Assembly: GCA_016213125.1 (NCBI GenBank)
Contig: JACRBR010000125.1
Coordinates: 1 to 17,192 of the forward strand
Length of the DNA: 17,192 bases
DNA from: Chloroflexota bacterium
GTDB lineage: Bacteria > Chloroflexota > Dehalococcoidia > DSTF01 > JACRBR01
Reading direction: 5' to 3'
In this document: positions 1 through 6,067 of the stretch, one piece after another
Layout of the letters: the number at the start of each line of letters is the position of its first letter
Numbering within the stretch: the first letter of the stretch is position 1
Notes under the pieces: model-generated
What the model saw: only the letters and a program-made list of their open reading frames with translations
What the model was told of the DNA's origin: nothing
The model's database searches: none
Translations under genes and position numbers: made by a program

Positions 1-207
1 CTCCAGCGTCGAGCCGGGTGTCTCCCCAGCCTCCAGACGTCGCAGCCCCCGGCGCAGCCGTGCGATACCCGGAGCACGAGACGCCGGGCGTTTGCTGCGG
101 TCAGCCGGCTCCAGCCGCGTTCGCAGCTCCTCCAGCGCGTCCGATCCCGCCGGCGCGCCAAGTTCGTGCCGGATCAGCGCGACGTACGCGGGCAGCAGAT
201 CGTCCAT
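1..207 (-). CDS. Partial hypothetical protein (C-terminus beyond left edge)
   Basis: An ATG at 205-207 opens a minus-strand frame of 69 codons with no stop before the window edge. The visible protein begins MDDLLPAYVALIRHELGAP and is rich in Arg, Leu, Glu and Ala, with a very basic stretch around residues 37-58. It looks helical and soluble, with no membrane segment. It starts 38 bp after the stop of the cysteine desulfurase on the same strand, so co-transcription is likely. No clear Shine-Dalgarno or start-proximal -10 box precedes it. I do not recognise the family. The open frame and position support a gene, but a high-GC frame of this length can be open by chance. Confidence 0.4.
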   Translation of the reverse strand, partial: MDDLLPAYVALIRHELGAPAGSDALEELRTRLEPADRSKRPASRAPGIARLRRGLRRLEAGETPGSTLE

Positions 208-245
208 TACGAGTGGGTGATAGTCGGTACGAGGCTCCCGTGCGT

Positions 246-1445
246 TCAGCCCGCAGCAACGCCGGCCGTGCGCTTCGCCCGTGACCGTTCGACGATCGCC
301 GGCAGGGTGCGCAGAACGTAGTCGATGTCTTCGGCCGTCGTGTCCGGGCCCAGGCTGAAGCGCAGCGTCGACGCGGCCTTTTCCAGCGGCACCCCGCAGG
401 CGATGAGCACATGTGACGGCTCGATCGTCGTCGCGTTACAGGCAGCCCCGGCGCTCACCATGATCCCGGCCGCGTCCAGGTCGGCGACCAGGTCGCGCGA
501 ATCGGCGCCGTCGAAGCTGATGCTGACGGTGTTCGCCAGCCGCCGTTCCGAGTGTCCGTGCAGCTCCGTGCGCGTGATCGACGACAAGATCCCGTCGCGC
601 AGCGTGGTCGCCAGCGATCGTACCCGCGCGCTGTCATTCTCGAGCGACTCCTGCGTCATCCGCAGTGCCCCCGCCGTGCCCACGATGCCGGCGACGTTCT
701 CAGTGCCCGCACGGCGCTGGCGCTCCTGCCCTCCGCCGTTCTGCTGCGCCAGGAACGGCACGCCCCGCCGGATGTACATGATGCCGACGCCCTTCGGACC
801 CCGGAACTTGTGCGCCGAGAGGCTTAGCAGGTCTACGCCGCGTTCCGCGAAGTCCATGCGCAACGTGTTCGGCGCCTGTACGGCGTCGGTGTGGAAGGCG
901 ATGCGCTTCCGCAGCGCTGCCGCCCGCTCCCGCACGGCCGCCGCGATCTCGAACACCGGCTCGATCGTGCCGATCTAGTTGTTCGCCGTCATGACGCTGA
1001 CAAGCACGGTCTCGCCCCTGATGGAACGGGCTACATGATCCGGGTCGACGAGCCCATGACCGTCGACCGGCAGGCACGTCACCTCGAACCCGAATCGCTC
1101 CAGGTACTGGCAGGCGTGCAGCACGGCGTGGTGTTCGATTTGCGACGTGACGATGTGGTTGCCGGCGCGCGCCTTCTTCTGCTGGAACGCTACGCCCTTG
1201 ATCGCGGTGTTGATCGACTCGCTGCCTGCGCCCGTGAACACGATCTCCGTCGGCCTACAGCCGATGATCGACGCCACTGTCTTACGCGCCTTCGCGATGG
1301 CGTCTGCGGACGTCTTGCCGAGACCGTATGTCGCGGACGGGTTGCCATAAGAGGATGTGAGAAACGGCATCATCGCGTCGAGCACACGCGGGTTCAGCGG
1401 CGTCGTGGCAGCGTGGTCGAGATAGACAAGGCGCTCGGGAGGCAT
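246..1445 (-). pseudogene. Cysteine desulfurase (NifS/IscS family), interrupted by an in-frame amber codon
   Basis: This is a PLP enzyme of the class V aminotransferase fold that takes sulfur from L-cysteine to a cysteine persulfide for Fe-S clusters and tRNA thiolation. The frame reads YLDHAATTPLNP at residues 8-19, the cofactor-stacking IEHH near 103-106, SAHKFRGPKG with Schiff-base Lys near 213, the RRAGTEN motif, and the persulfide Cys near 336 in VSAGAACNATTIEPSHVL. Full length would be 399 residues, normal for the family. Codon 157 is TAG (975-977 on the plus strand), where the family has Glu in ANNEIGTI. The frame is identical on both sides, so one G-to-T change explains the break. Every other motif is intact, which suggests a very recent mutation or a sequence error. 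Neighbouring genes also stop with TAG, which argues against amber recoding. It lies 59 bp downstream of nnr. Confidence 0.85.
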
Positions 1446-1451
1446 CGATTG

Positions 1452-1481
1452 AGCCTAGCGGGTGGCAGTGGACGAAGTAAA
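1452..1481 (-). promoter_or_regulatory. Candidate leaderless-type promoter of the cysteine desulfurase
   Basis: On the minus strand TAGGCT (1452-1457) lies exactly six bases before the ATG at 1445, and TTTACT (1476-1481) lies 18 bases further upstream. That gives a -35/-10 pair with initiation at or next to the start codon. There is no Shine-Dalgarno, which fits a leaderless transcript. It would let the desulfurase be made independently of nnr. The call rests on sequence only. Confidence 0.45.
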
Positions 1482-1504
1482 GCGCGTCTGAGGCTCGCAG
1501 CGCG

Positions 1505-3169
1505 CTACTCGGGCGGGCCCGCGGCAGGGCTGGCGCCAAGCCCCGCGAGGCCGGAAAAGTCGCCGAGACCCCCGAACAGCGATGCGGCGCCGCCCGGGGC
1601 AGGCTTCTTACCGTGAAGGATCGTCCGCATCGCGCGCGGGATCGCCGGCAGCAGCTCGCTCGCCAGCAGGCCGCGGTCGCCAAGTTCCTCGCTCAGCTCC
1701 TCCGCCGCGAGCCCGTGCACGAACACGCCGCACGCCCCAGCCTCGAACGGTGCCATGCCCTGCGCAAGCAGCCCCGCGATCGTCCCCGCCAGCACGTCGC
1801 CTGTGCCTGCGGTCGCCAGCAGCGGGTTTGCGTGAGGGCTGATCGCCACGCGCCCGTCCGGCGCGGCCACGATCGTGTGCGCGCCCTTCAGCACCACCAC
1901 CTGCCCCCACGTCTTCGCGGCCGACGTCGCTCTCCCCAGCCGGTCCGCCTGCACGGCCTCCACCGTCGTGCCCAGCAGCCGCGCCATCTCGCCCGGGTGA
2001 GGAGTCAGCACGCTGGGGCTCTTCAGGTATTGCCAGCAGTCACTCCACGTCGCGAGAGCATTAAGCGCGTCCGCGTCAATCACCGCGGCCATATCAGGGC
2101 GGGTGCCGAGTTCTACGACTGCCTCGAGCGATTCGGCGACCTCGGGGTGTTGTGTGAGCCCCGGACCCATGAGCAGCACGTCTGCATCATGCATTCCCAC
2201 ACCGATGACTCCATTTGTCCAACTAGGGGTCAGGTGACCCGTGTCGTCGCCGAGCAGTCCGTATGGAAAGAACGTCGCTTCCGGGAGAGCCGACGCGATC
2301 GCGCTTTGCACCGCCTTTGGGCAGGCAACCGTCACGAGTCCCGCTCCAACGCGATAGCAGGCCTCGGCACACAGCCGTGCCGCGCCCACGTAGTCCTGAG
2401 AACCTGCTAAGACAAATACCTTCCCGAACGTTCCCTTGTTCGCCGACTTCGGCCGCTTCGGCAACCGTTCCCGCACGCACGCGGTCGTGAGCAGTTCGAC
2501 CGGCAGGCCAAGCTCCGCCTCCTTCGGCAGTCCGATGTCGACCACCTCAACCCGCCCGACGTGCTCCGACCCGGCGAGCATATACAGCCCAACCTTCGCC
2601 ACGCCGAACGTCACGGTCAGCTCCGCCGTTACGGCGAGCGCATCCGCGCGTCCGCTGTCAGCGTCCACGCCTGTCGGTAGGTCCACCGCGATGACCTTCG
2701 GTGGCCGGGGTTCCCCGGTCCGCTCGCCGAGTCGCCGCAAAATCTCCGCCATCGTGCCCTCGATGGGCCTCGACGGCCCGATTCCCAGCAACGCGTCGAC
2801 CACGACCTCCGCGCCGTCCATCGCCTCCTGCAGCTTCTCGTAACCGGCGTCATTCTCGGCGTTGAACACGGTGACACCGCGTTCGCGCGCCAGATCGAGG
2901 TTCTTGTCACCCTCACGGAGTCGCGTCATATACACGCACACGTCGGCATCCCAGTCGGCCAGGTGGCGCGCGGCGACGAGGCCGTCGCCGCCGTTGTTGC
3001 CCGGGCCCACGAGCACCAGCACGCGCCGCCCCGCGACGATGCCGAGGTTCAGCCAGACCTCCTGCGCGACAGCCAGCCCCGCTTGCTCCATCAGCTCGTC
3101 CAGCGACGTGCCCGCCGCGACGGCCGCCTGCTCCAATTCGCGCATCTGTTCCGACGTGCAGAGCTTCAT
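1505..3169 (-). CDS. nnr: Bifunctional NAD(P)H-hydrate repair enzyme (epimerase plus ADP/ATP-dependent dehydratase)
   Basis: Nnr repairs hydrated NADH and NADPH in the cytoplasm. The N-terminal YjeF domain epimerises R- and S-NAD(P)HX, and the C-terminal ribokinase-like domain dehydrates the S form using ADP or ATP. With the start at 3169 the protein has 554 residues. The epimerase loop GPGNNGGDG is at about 55-63 and AVDLPTGVDADSG at 161-173. The dehydratase begins near KGTFGKVFVLAGS (245-257), with DADALNAL at 365-372, TPHPGE near 389-394 and the nucleotide-binding AGTGDVLAG near 454-462. Both domains look complete, followed by a Gly/Ala/Pro tail. A start 8 codons earlier is possible. I prefer 3169 because its ATG overlaps the acpS TGA as ATGA, a classic coupled arrangement, with AGGG six bases upstream. 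The gene ends in TAG. Confidence 0.95.
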   Translation of the reverse strand: MKLCTSEQMRELEQAAVAAGTSLDELMEQAGLAVAQEVWLNLGIVAGRRVLVLVGPGNNGGDGLVAARHLADWDADVCVYMTRLREGDKNLDLARERGVTVFNAENDAGYEKLQEAMDGAEVVVDALLGIGPSRPIEGTMAEILRRLGERTGEPRPPKVIAVDLPTGVDADSGRADALAVTAELTVTFGVAKVGLYMLAGSEHVGRVEVVDIGLPKEAELGLPVELLTTACVRERLPKRPKSANKGTFGKVFVLAGSQDYVGAARLCAEACYRVGAGLVTVACPKAVQSAIASALPEATFFPYGLLGDDTGHLTPSWTNGVIGVGMHDADVLLMGPGLTQHPEVAESLEAVVELGTRPDMAAVIDADALNALATWSDCWQYLKSPSVLTPHPGEMARLLGTTVEAVQADRLGRATSAAKTWGQVVVLKGAHTIVAAPDGRVAISPHANPLLATAGTGDVLAGTIAGLLAQGMAPFEAGACGVFVHGLAAEELSEELGDRGLLASELLPAIPRAMRTILHGKKPAPGGAASLFGGLGDFSGLAGLGASPAAGPPE

Positions 3170-3603
3170 AGACGTCCCTGCTCCTTCAACCACTCGACCA
3201 GGCGCTCGCGGTGCGCGGCGCGGTCCAGCGGCGCATCGTCAGCCATCCCGACGACCGCGGCGATTGCCAGGTCGCCCTCGTGTGTGAGGCTCACGTCGAT
3301 GCCGCGCAGGCCGATGGTCTCGCCGCGCTGCTTCGCCAGGCCGTGGAGGAACACCAGGGGCTTGCCTCGGCGGTTCGGCAGTATCTCGATGTCCCGCCAC
3401 GCGAGCCCGCGCGCGCCCGTACCCAGCGCCTTCATCACCGCCTCTTTCGCCGCGAATCGGGCGGCCAGTTCGTGGACGCGACCGCGGCACCAGGCGACTT
3501 CCTCGGGCGTATACACACGCCTGAGGAAGCGTTCAGGGTGCTTGTCCATCACCTTCTGCACGCGCGAGATCACGATCACATCGATACCGACGGCCATCTC
3601 CAT
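3166..3603 (-). CDS. acpS: Holo-[acyl-carrier-protein] synthase
   Basis: AcpS transfers 4'-phosphopantetheine from CoA to a serine of apo-acyl carrier protein, activating fatty acid synthesis. From the ATG at 3603 the product has 145 residues, slightly longer than the usual 120-140. The N-terminal metal-binding Asp is in AVGIDVIVISRV (residues 4-15). The second signature FAAKEAVMKALGTG is near 50-63, and DVSLTHEGDLAIAAVVG near 102-118 matches the conserved C-terminal strand. The frame extends 18 codons upstream, but 3603 is supported by a TACAAT box six bases before it and by the family's usual N-terminus. It overlaps nnr by four bases, so the two are translationally coupled. The acpS-nnr pairing is common in bacteria. 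Confidence 0.93.
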   Translation of the reverse strand: MEMAVGIDVIVISRVQKVMDKHPERFLRRVYTPEEVAWCRGRVHELAARFAAKEAVMKALGTGARGLAWRDIEILPNRRGKPLVFLHGLAKQRGETIGLRGIDVSLTHEGDLAIAAVVGMADDAPLDRAAHRERLVEWLKEQGRL

Positions 3604-3609
3604 ATGTCG

Positions 3610-3615
3610 ATTGTA
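3610..3615 (-). promoter_or_regulatory. Candidate -10 box of acpS-nnr operon (TACAAT, leaderless type)
   Basis: Read on the minus strand, TACAAT ends six bases before the acpS ATG at 3603. It differs from TATAAT at one position. No good -35 is visible at 16-18 bases. The spacing would start transcription at the start codon itself, and no Shine-Dalgarno precedes the gene. This box also helps choose 3603 over the upstream in-frame ATG. Confidence 0.45.
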
Positions 3616-3641
3616 CGGGCGCCGATCGGCGAGGGCACGGC

Positions 3642-3670
3642 CTGAACCTAAGCGCACGCGCGGGTAGACT
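3642..3670 (+). promoter_or_regulatory. Candidate leaderless-type promoter of folD
   Basis: TAGACT at 3665-3670 lies seven bases before the folD ATG at 3678. CTGAAC at 3642-3647, 17 bases upstream, is a weak -35. No Shine-Dalgarno is present between the box and the start. It shares the 74-bp divergent region with the acpS -10 box, so the two promoters point away from each other about 50 bp apart. Confidence 0.4.
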
Positions 3671-3677
3671 GCGCCGC

Positions 3678-4571
3678 ATGACGGCGAAGATCATCGATGG
3701 GACGGCGATCGCGCAGCAGGTGCGCGACGAGGTAGCGGAGCGCGTGCGGACGCTGGCCACGCGCGGTGTCGAGCCGGGCCTAGCCGTCGTGCTCGTGGGC
3801 GAGAATCCTGCGTCGGTGTCGTACGTGCGCGGCAAGACCCGAGACGCGGCCGCTGTCGGTATGCGGTCCGAGACGATCCGTGTCCCTGCCGATGTCTCGC
3901 AGGAGGAGCTGCTGCGGTTGGTGAACGAACTGAACGAGAATCCGGGCTGGCACGGCGTCCTGGTGCAGTTGCCCCTTCCGGACCACATCGACGAGCGATC
4001 GATAACCGAGGCCGTCATGCCGGAGAAGGACGTGGACGGCCTGCACCCGGTCAACGTCGGCCGGCTGTTTCGGGGCGAGCCGGGATTCCTGTCGTGCACG
4101 CCCCACGGGGTGATCCAGATGCTGCTGCGGTCCGGACACGACCCGGCCGGCAAGCACGCGGTCGTCTGCGGGCGCTCGAACTTGGTGGGGAAGCCGCTGG
4201 CGGGGCTGCTGATGCAGAAGCGGCGTGGCGGGAACGCGACCGTGACCGTCTGCCACACCGGCACCCCCGATATCGCGACCTACACCCGACAGGCCGACAT
4301 CCTCATCGCCGTGATGGGGCGGCCCGGCACCATCGCGGCGGACATGGTGCGCGAGGGGGCGGTGGTGATCGACGTGGGGGTGAACGCGATTCCCGACGCG
4401 ACGAAGAAGTCCGGCCAGCGCCTCGTGGGCGACGTGGACTTCGATTCCGTCGCGCAGAAGGCTGCCGCGATCACACCGGTGCCGGGCGGTGTCGGCCCCA
4501 TGACCCGCGCCATGCTGCTCTGGAACACAGTCCTCGCCGCCTCCGGCGGTCCGGAGAGCCTCGATCGATAG
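3678..4571 (+). CDS. folD: Bifunctional methylenetetrahydrofolate dehydrogenase / methenyltetrahydrofolate cyclohydrolase
   Basis: FolD interconverts 5,10-methylene-, 5,10-methenyl- and 10-formyl-tetrahydrofolate with NADP, supplying one-carbon units for purines and formyl-Met-tRNA. The 297-residue product has the normal family length. The catalytic YxxxK is Tyr49 and Lys53 in SYVRGKTRDAA. The substrate loop is VQLPLP at 96-101, and KDVDGLHPVNVGRL at 117-130 carries the conserved Asp120. The Rossmann signature is CGRSNLVGKP at 164-173 (usually VGRS; here Cys replaces the first residue), and ITPVPGGVGPMT at 265-276 closes the active site. The ATG at 3678 matches the usual N-terminus (KIIDGTAIA). 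It diverges from acpS and ends in TAG 30 bp before a strong hairpin. Confidence 0.97.
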   Translation: MTAKIIDGTAIAQQVRDEVAERVRTLATRGVEPGLAVVLVGENPASVSYVRGKTRDAAAVGMRSETIRVPADVSQEELLRLVNELNENPGWHGVLVQLPLPDHIDERSITEAVMPEKDVDGLHPVNVGRLFRGEPGFLSCTPHGVIQMLLRSGHDPAGKHAVVCGRSNLVGKPLAGLLMQKRRGGNATVTVCHTGTPDIATYTRQADILIAVMGRPGTIAADMVREGAVVIDVGVNAIPDATKKSGQRLVGDVDFDSVAQKAAAITPVPGGVGPMTRAMLLWNTVLAASGGPESLDR

Positions 4572-4601
4572 CTGATCTCCAGTAGGCACGCTTGCGCAAG
4601 G

Positions 4602-4642
4602 CGACGAAAAAGCCGGACCTCCTAGCTCCGGCTTCTTCGTCG
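4602..4642. terminator. Strong hairpin terminator between folD and the gene-free region
   Basis: Arms 4602-4617 and 4627-4642 pair over 16 positions with one A-C mismatch, around a 9-base loop. On the plus strand it begins 30 bp after the folD stop and can end that transcript, though the T-rich tail (TTCTTC) is imperfect. On the minus strand the right arm runs AGCCGGA-loop-TCCGGCTTTTT, a textbook intrinsic terminator. That suggests something transcribed leftward also ends here, although no minus-strand protein gene lies to the right. Confidence 0.75.
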
Positions 4643-4860
4643 TTCTTCCCAGGACGTACCGACCTACTGGTGATTCTGCAGGGAAGGGCGGCCGGCCAAG
4701 CCGCCCCCGGAGCCTCGTCCTTGTTGCTGGATCCCCCGCCTTGTTGCCACCAAAGCATCCAGCTTCCGCGGATCTGGCTCCAACCCGGGACCCTCTCCCT
4801 TCGGTCCGCCTGCCCTGGCTCCCCCGCTCCCCCGCGAGTCTCCTGCATCCACCGAGCCGG
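4602..4860 (-). ncRNA. Candidate structured RNA ending at the intrinsic terminator (family not recognised)
   Basis: This is part of the 576-bp gene-free stretch (4572-5147). Its six-frame translations look like noise. The DNA is full of nested complements: 4669-4672 with 4850-4853 and 4677-4682 with 4842-4847 (outer stem); 4709-4714 with 4776-4781 enclosing 4726-4732 with 4757-4763 (seven perfect pairs); 4788-4792 with 4803-4807; and 4686-4692 with 4700-4706. An alternative pairs 4679-4683 and 4687-4691 with 4813-4817 and 4806-4810. The minus orientation is favoured because the hairpin at 4602-4642 has its T-run on that strand. A TTGGCA (4921-4926 complement) might be a -35, but no good -10 follows. 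I looked for tmRNA, RNase P, SRP and common riboswitch signatures and saw none. GC-rich DNA folds readily by chance, so this is a candidate only. Confidence 0.35.
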
Positions 4861-4927
4861 GCCGACTTCGAATCTGCCGCGAATCTTCGAAATTCGCAGC
4901 CTTATGGCATCTCACCCACTTGCCAAC

Positions 4928-5109
4928 TGGTGAAAACTAATGCATGATGTGTGAGCACTGATTGCCATAACAGGTGTACCGCTTCGTGAAATCCAGCACA
5001 TGAACGATGAACCGTGATTCCAGTAGCCTGATTGCATATGCCTGATTACGTAAGCCTGATTGCTGTTGCCTGACTGACGATACATGCATTGTAGTTCGTG
5101 AAACGGGAC
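4928..5109. repeat. Array of 13 degenerate 14-bp tandem units, consensus NCNTGAWTN6
   Basis: Cutting the sequence every 14 bases from 4928 puts TGA in columns 4-6 of 11 of 13 units (exceptions begin at 4970 and 5082) and C in column 2 of 11 of 13. The core is GCCTGATTGCATAT (5026), GCCTGATTACGTAA (5040), GCCTGATTGCTGTT (5054) and GCCTGACTGACGAT (5068). Flanking units such as CCGTGATTCCAGTA (5012) and CACTGATTGCCATA (4956) are more diverged but stay exactly in register. The period is not a multiple of three, so this is not coding. The stretch is AT-richer than its surroundings. The last unit ends 38 bp before the ATG of the tandem winged-helix gene, so an operator array is the leading idea. 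Confidence 0.8.
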
Positions 5110-5122
5110 TGTCAAGTACCTT

Positions 5123-5140
5123 TACCATCGAATTTCGAGG
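5123..5140 (+). promoter_or_regulatory. Candidate -10 box and ribosome binding site of the tandem winged-helix gene
   Basis: TACCAT (5123-5128) fits a TANNNT -10 box and would start transcription near 5135. GAGG (5137-5140) lies seven bases before the ATG at 5148 and is a good Shine-Dalgarno. The -35 region would fall at about 5100-5105, inside the last 14-bp repeat unit (5096-5109), where a bound protein could block RNA polymerase. No recognisable -35 hexamer is present. Confidence 0.35.
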
Positions 5141-5147
5141 TTTTTTC

Positions 5148-5909
5148 ATGGTTCGCCAGCTTCAACTCAGCGGCACCGAATCCAGGGAAGGACACGAGGC
5201 CATGAACCGCCAGCAGCAGAGGTGGGGATTCCTGACCAACCACGCGCTCGTCCTCATCTATGTCGTTCGGCACCCGGGTGCGACCGTGCGCGAGATTGCG
5301 ACCGGGGTTGGCGTGACGGAACGAGCGACGCTCGAGATCCTCCGCCAGCTCTGCGACGACCAGATCGTCGAACGGACCCGCGAGGGCCGCCGGAACACGT
5401 ATGCGGTCAACTTCGAAGCGATGGCAGCCTACCGCCGGGAGGGCACCGTCCAGCTCACCCCCCGCGAGTTTGTGGACGGTCTCATAGGTGTGCTGCTGGC
5501 CATGTCGGACTACCAAGCGGCGACCAACGGCTCGAAGCCGTCGCCGCCGCTGGACTCGGGCGCCCTGGAGCCCCGAACGGGAGACTGGGGCTTCTTCACA
5601 AACCATGCGCTTCTTCTCCTCGCCATCGTCCTGGATCCGGGCGCGACCGTGCGGGAGATGGCTTTTAGCATGGGCGTCACGGAGCGCGCCGTCGTGGCCA
5701 TCCTGAACCAGCTCGAGGACGAGGGCATCGTCATCCGCGAGCGGCAGGGGCGGCGGAACAGCTACACCATTGACCTGAAGGCGGTCCGCAGCTTCCCCCG
5801 CTGGTCGCCTGGCGAGTGGGAACTCCCGCACCAGCTCGTGGACGTCGCGGTCGCCGGGCTGGAGGCGCTGATCCGCCGAAACGGCGGAGGCATGAACGCA
5901 GCGGGATAG
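5148..5909 (+). CDS. Transcriptional regulator with two tandem winged helix-turn-helix domains
   Basis: The 253-residue protein is an internal duplication. Copy one (about 26-118) and copy two (about 147-242) share the same landmarks: RWGFLTNHALVL / DWGFFTNHALLL, then PGATVREI / PGATVREM, then GVTERATLEIL / GVTERAVVAIL as the recognition helix region, then GRRNTYAVNF / GRRNSYTIDL as the wing, then a helix near FVDGLIGVL / LVDVAVAGL. This is a MarR/ArsR-like winged-helix layout. The duplication would make one chain a built-in pseudo-dimer binding two half-sites. No ligand domain, membrane helix or receiver is seen. GAGG seven bases before 5148 supports that start, and an ATG at 5202 also has GAGG close upstream. 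The 14-bp repeat array lies immediately upstream, so autoregulation or control of the neighbouring RNA candidate is plausible. The target is unknown. Confidence 0.85.
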   Translation: MVRQLQLSGTESREGHEAMNRQQQRWGFLTNHALVLIYVVRHPGATVREIATGVGVTERATLEILRQLCDDQIVERTREGRRNTYAVNFEAMAAYRREGTVQLTPREFVDGLIGVLLAMSDYQAATNGSKPSPPLDSGALEPRTGDWGFFTNHALLLLAIVLDPGATVREMAFSMGVTERAVVAILNQLEDEGIVIRERQGRRNSYTIDLKAVRSFPRWSPGEWELPHQLVDVAVAGLEALIRRNGGGMNAAG

Positions 5910-5914
5910 TCCTT

Positions 5915-5934
5915 AGCCGACTAGCTGCTCGGCT
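5915..5934 (+). terminator. Weak hairpin after the tandem winged-helix gene
   Basis: AGCCGA (5915-5920) and TCGGCT (5929-5934) pair around an 8-base loop, six bases after the stop of the winged-helix gene. No T-run follows, so termination would be inefficient or factor-assisted. It is listed because this is a convergent gene junction where a terminator is expected. Confidence 0.25.
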
Positions 5935-5972
5935 CTCACCGTCCGGCTCCGCGCCAATGTGAAGAACAGCAA

Positions 5973-5995
5973 ACGCCCGTCGAATAGCGGGGCGT
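5973..5995 (-). terminator. Candidate terminator of the yvcK transcript
   Basis: ACGCCC (5973-5978) and GGGCGT (5990-5995) form a six-pair stem with an 11-base loop. Read on the minus strand the stem is followed by TTTGCTGTTCTT, a moderately T-rich tail. It lies about 70 bp past the yvcK stop at 6068. The rest of the 158-bp convergent gap (5910-6067) shows no other gene. Confidence 0.3.
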
Positions 5996-6067
5996 CCTAC
6001 TTTCGGTGGACCGGTCTGCTTCCGGACTACTAAGCCACCAACCGGACTAACTAGCCAATAGCCAACC

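Noticed and set aside
975..977. Amber codon as a recoded sense codon (for example pyrrolysine)
   Set aside because: nnr, folD, gatB and the SDR gene all end in TAG, and the position needs a glutamate, not a special residue.
4669..4690. TTCCCTGCAGAATC and GGCAAC on the minus strand, reminiscent of SAM-I riboswitch segments
   Set aside because: The order, spacing and remaining core of the SAM-I aptamer do not match, and no minus-strand gene lies downstream for it to regulate.
4835..4853. CAGGAGAC on the minus strand, as in the B12 box of cobalamin riboswitches
   Set aside because: The other conserved cobalamin elements are absent upstream on that strand, which is instead the 14-bp repeat array. 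The 8-base match is likely chance.
4592..4933. A 113-codon plus-strand reading frame after folD
   Set aside because: It runs through the terminator hairpin, its amino-acid sequence is low-complexity and shows no family resemblance, and no ribosome site precedes it.
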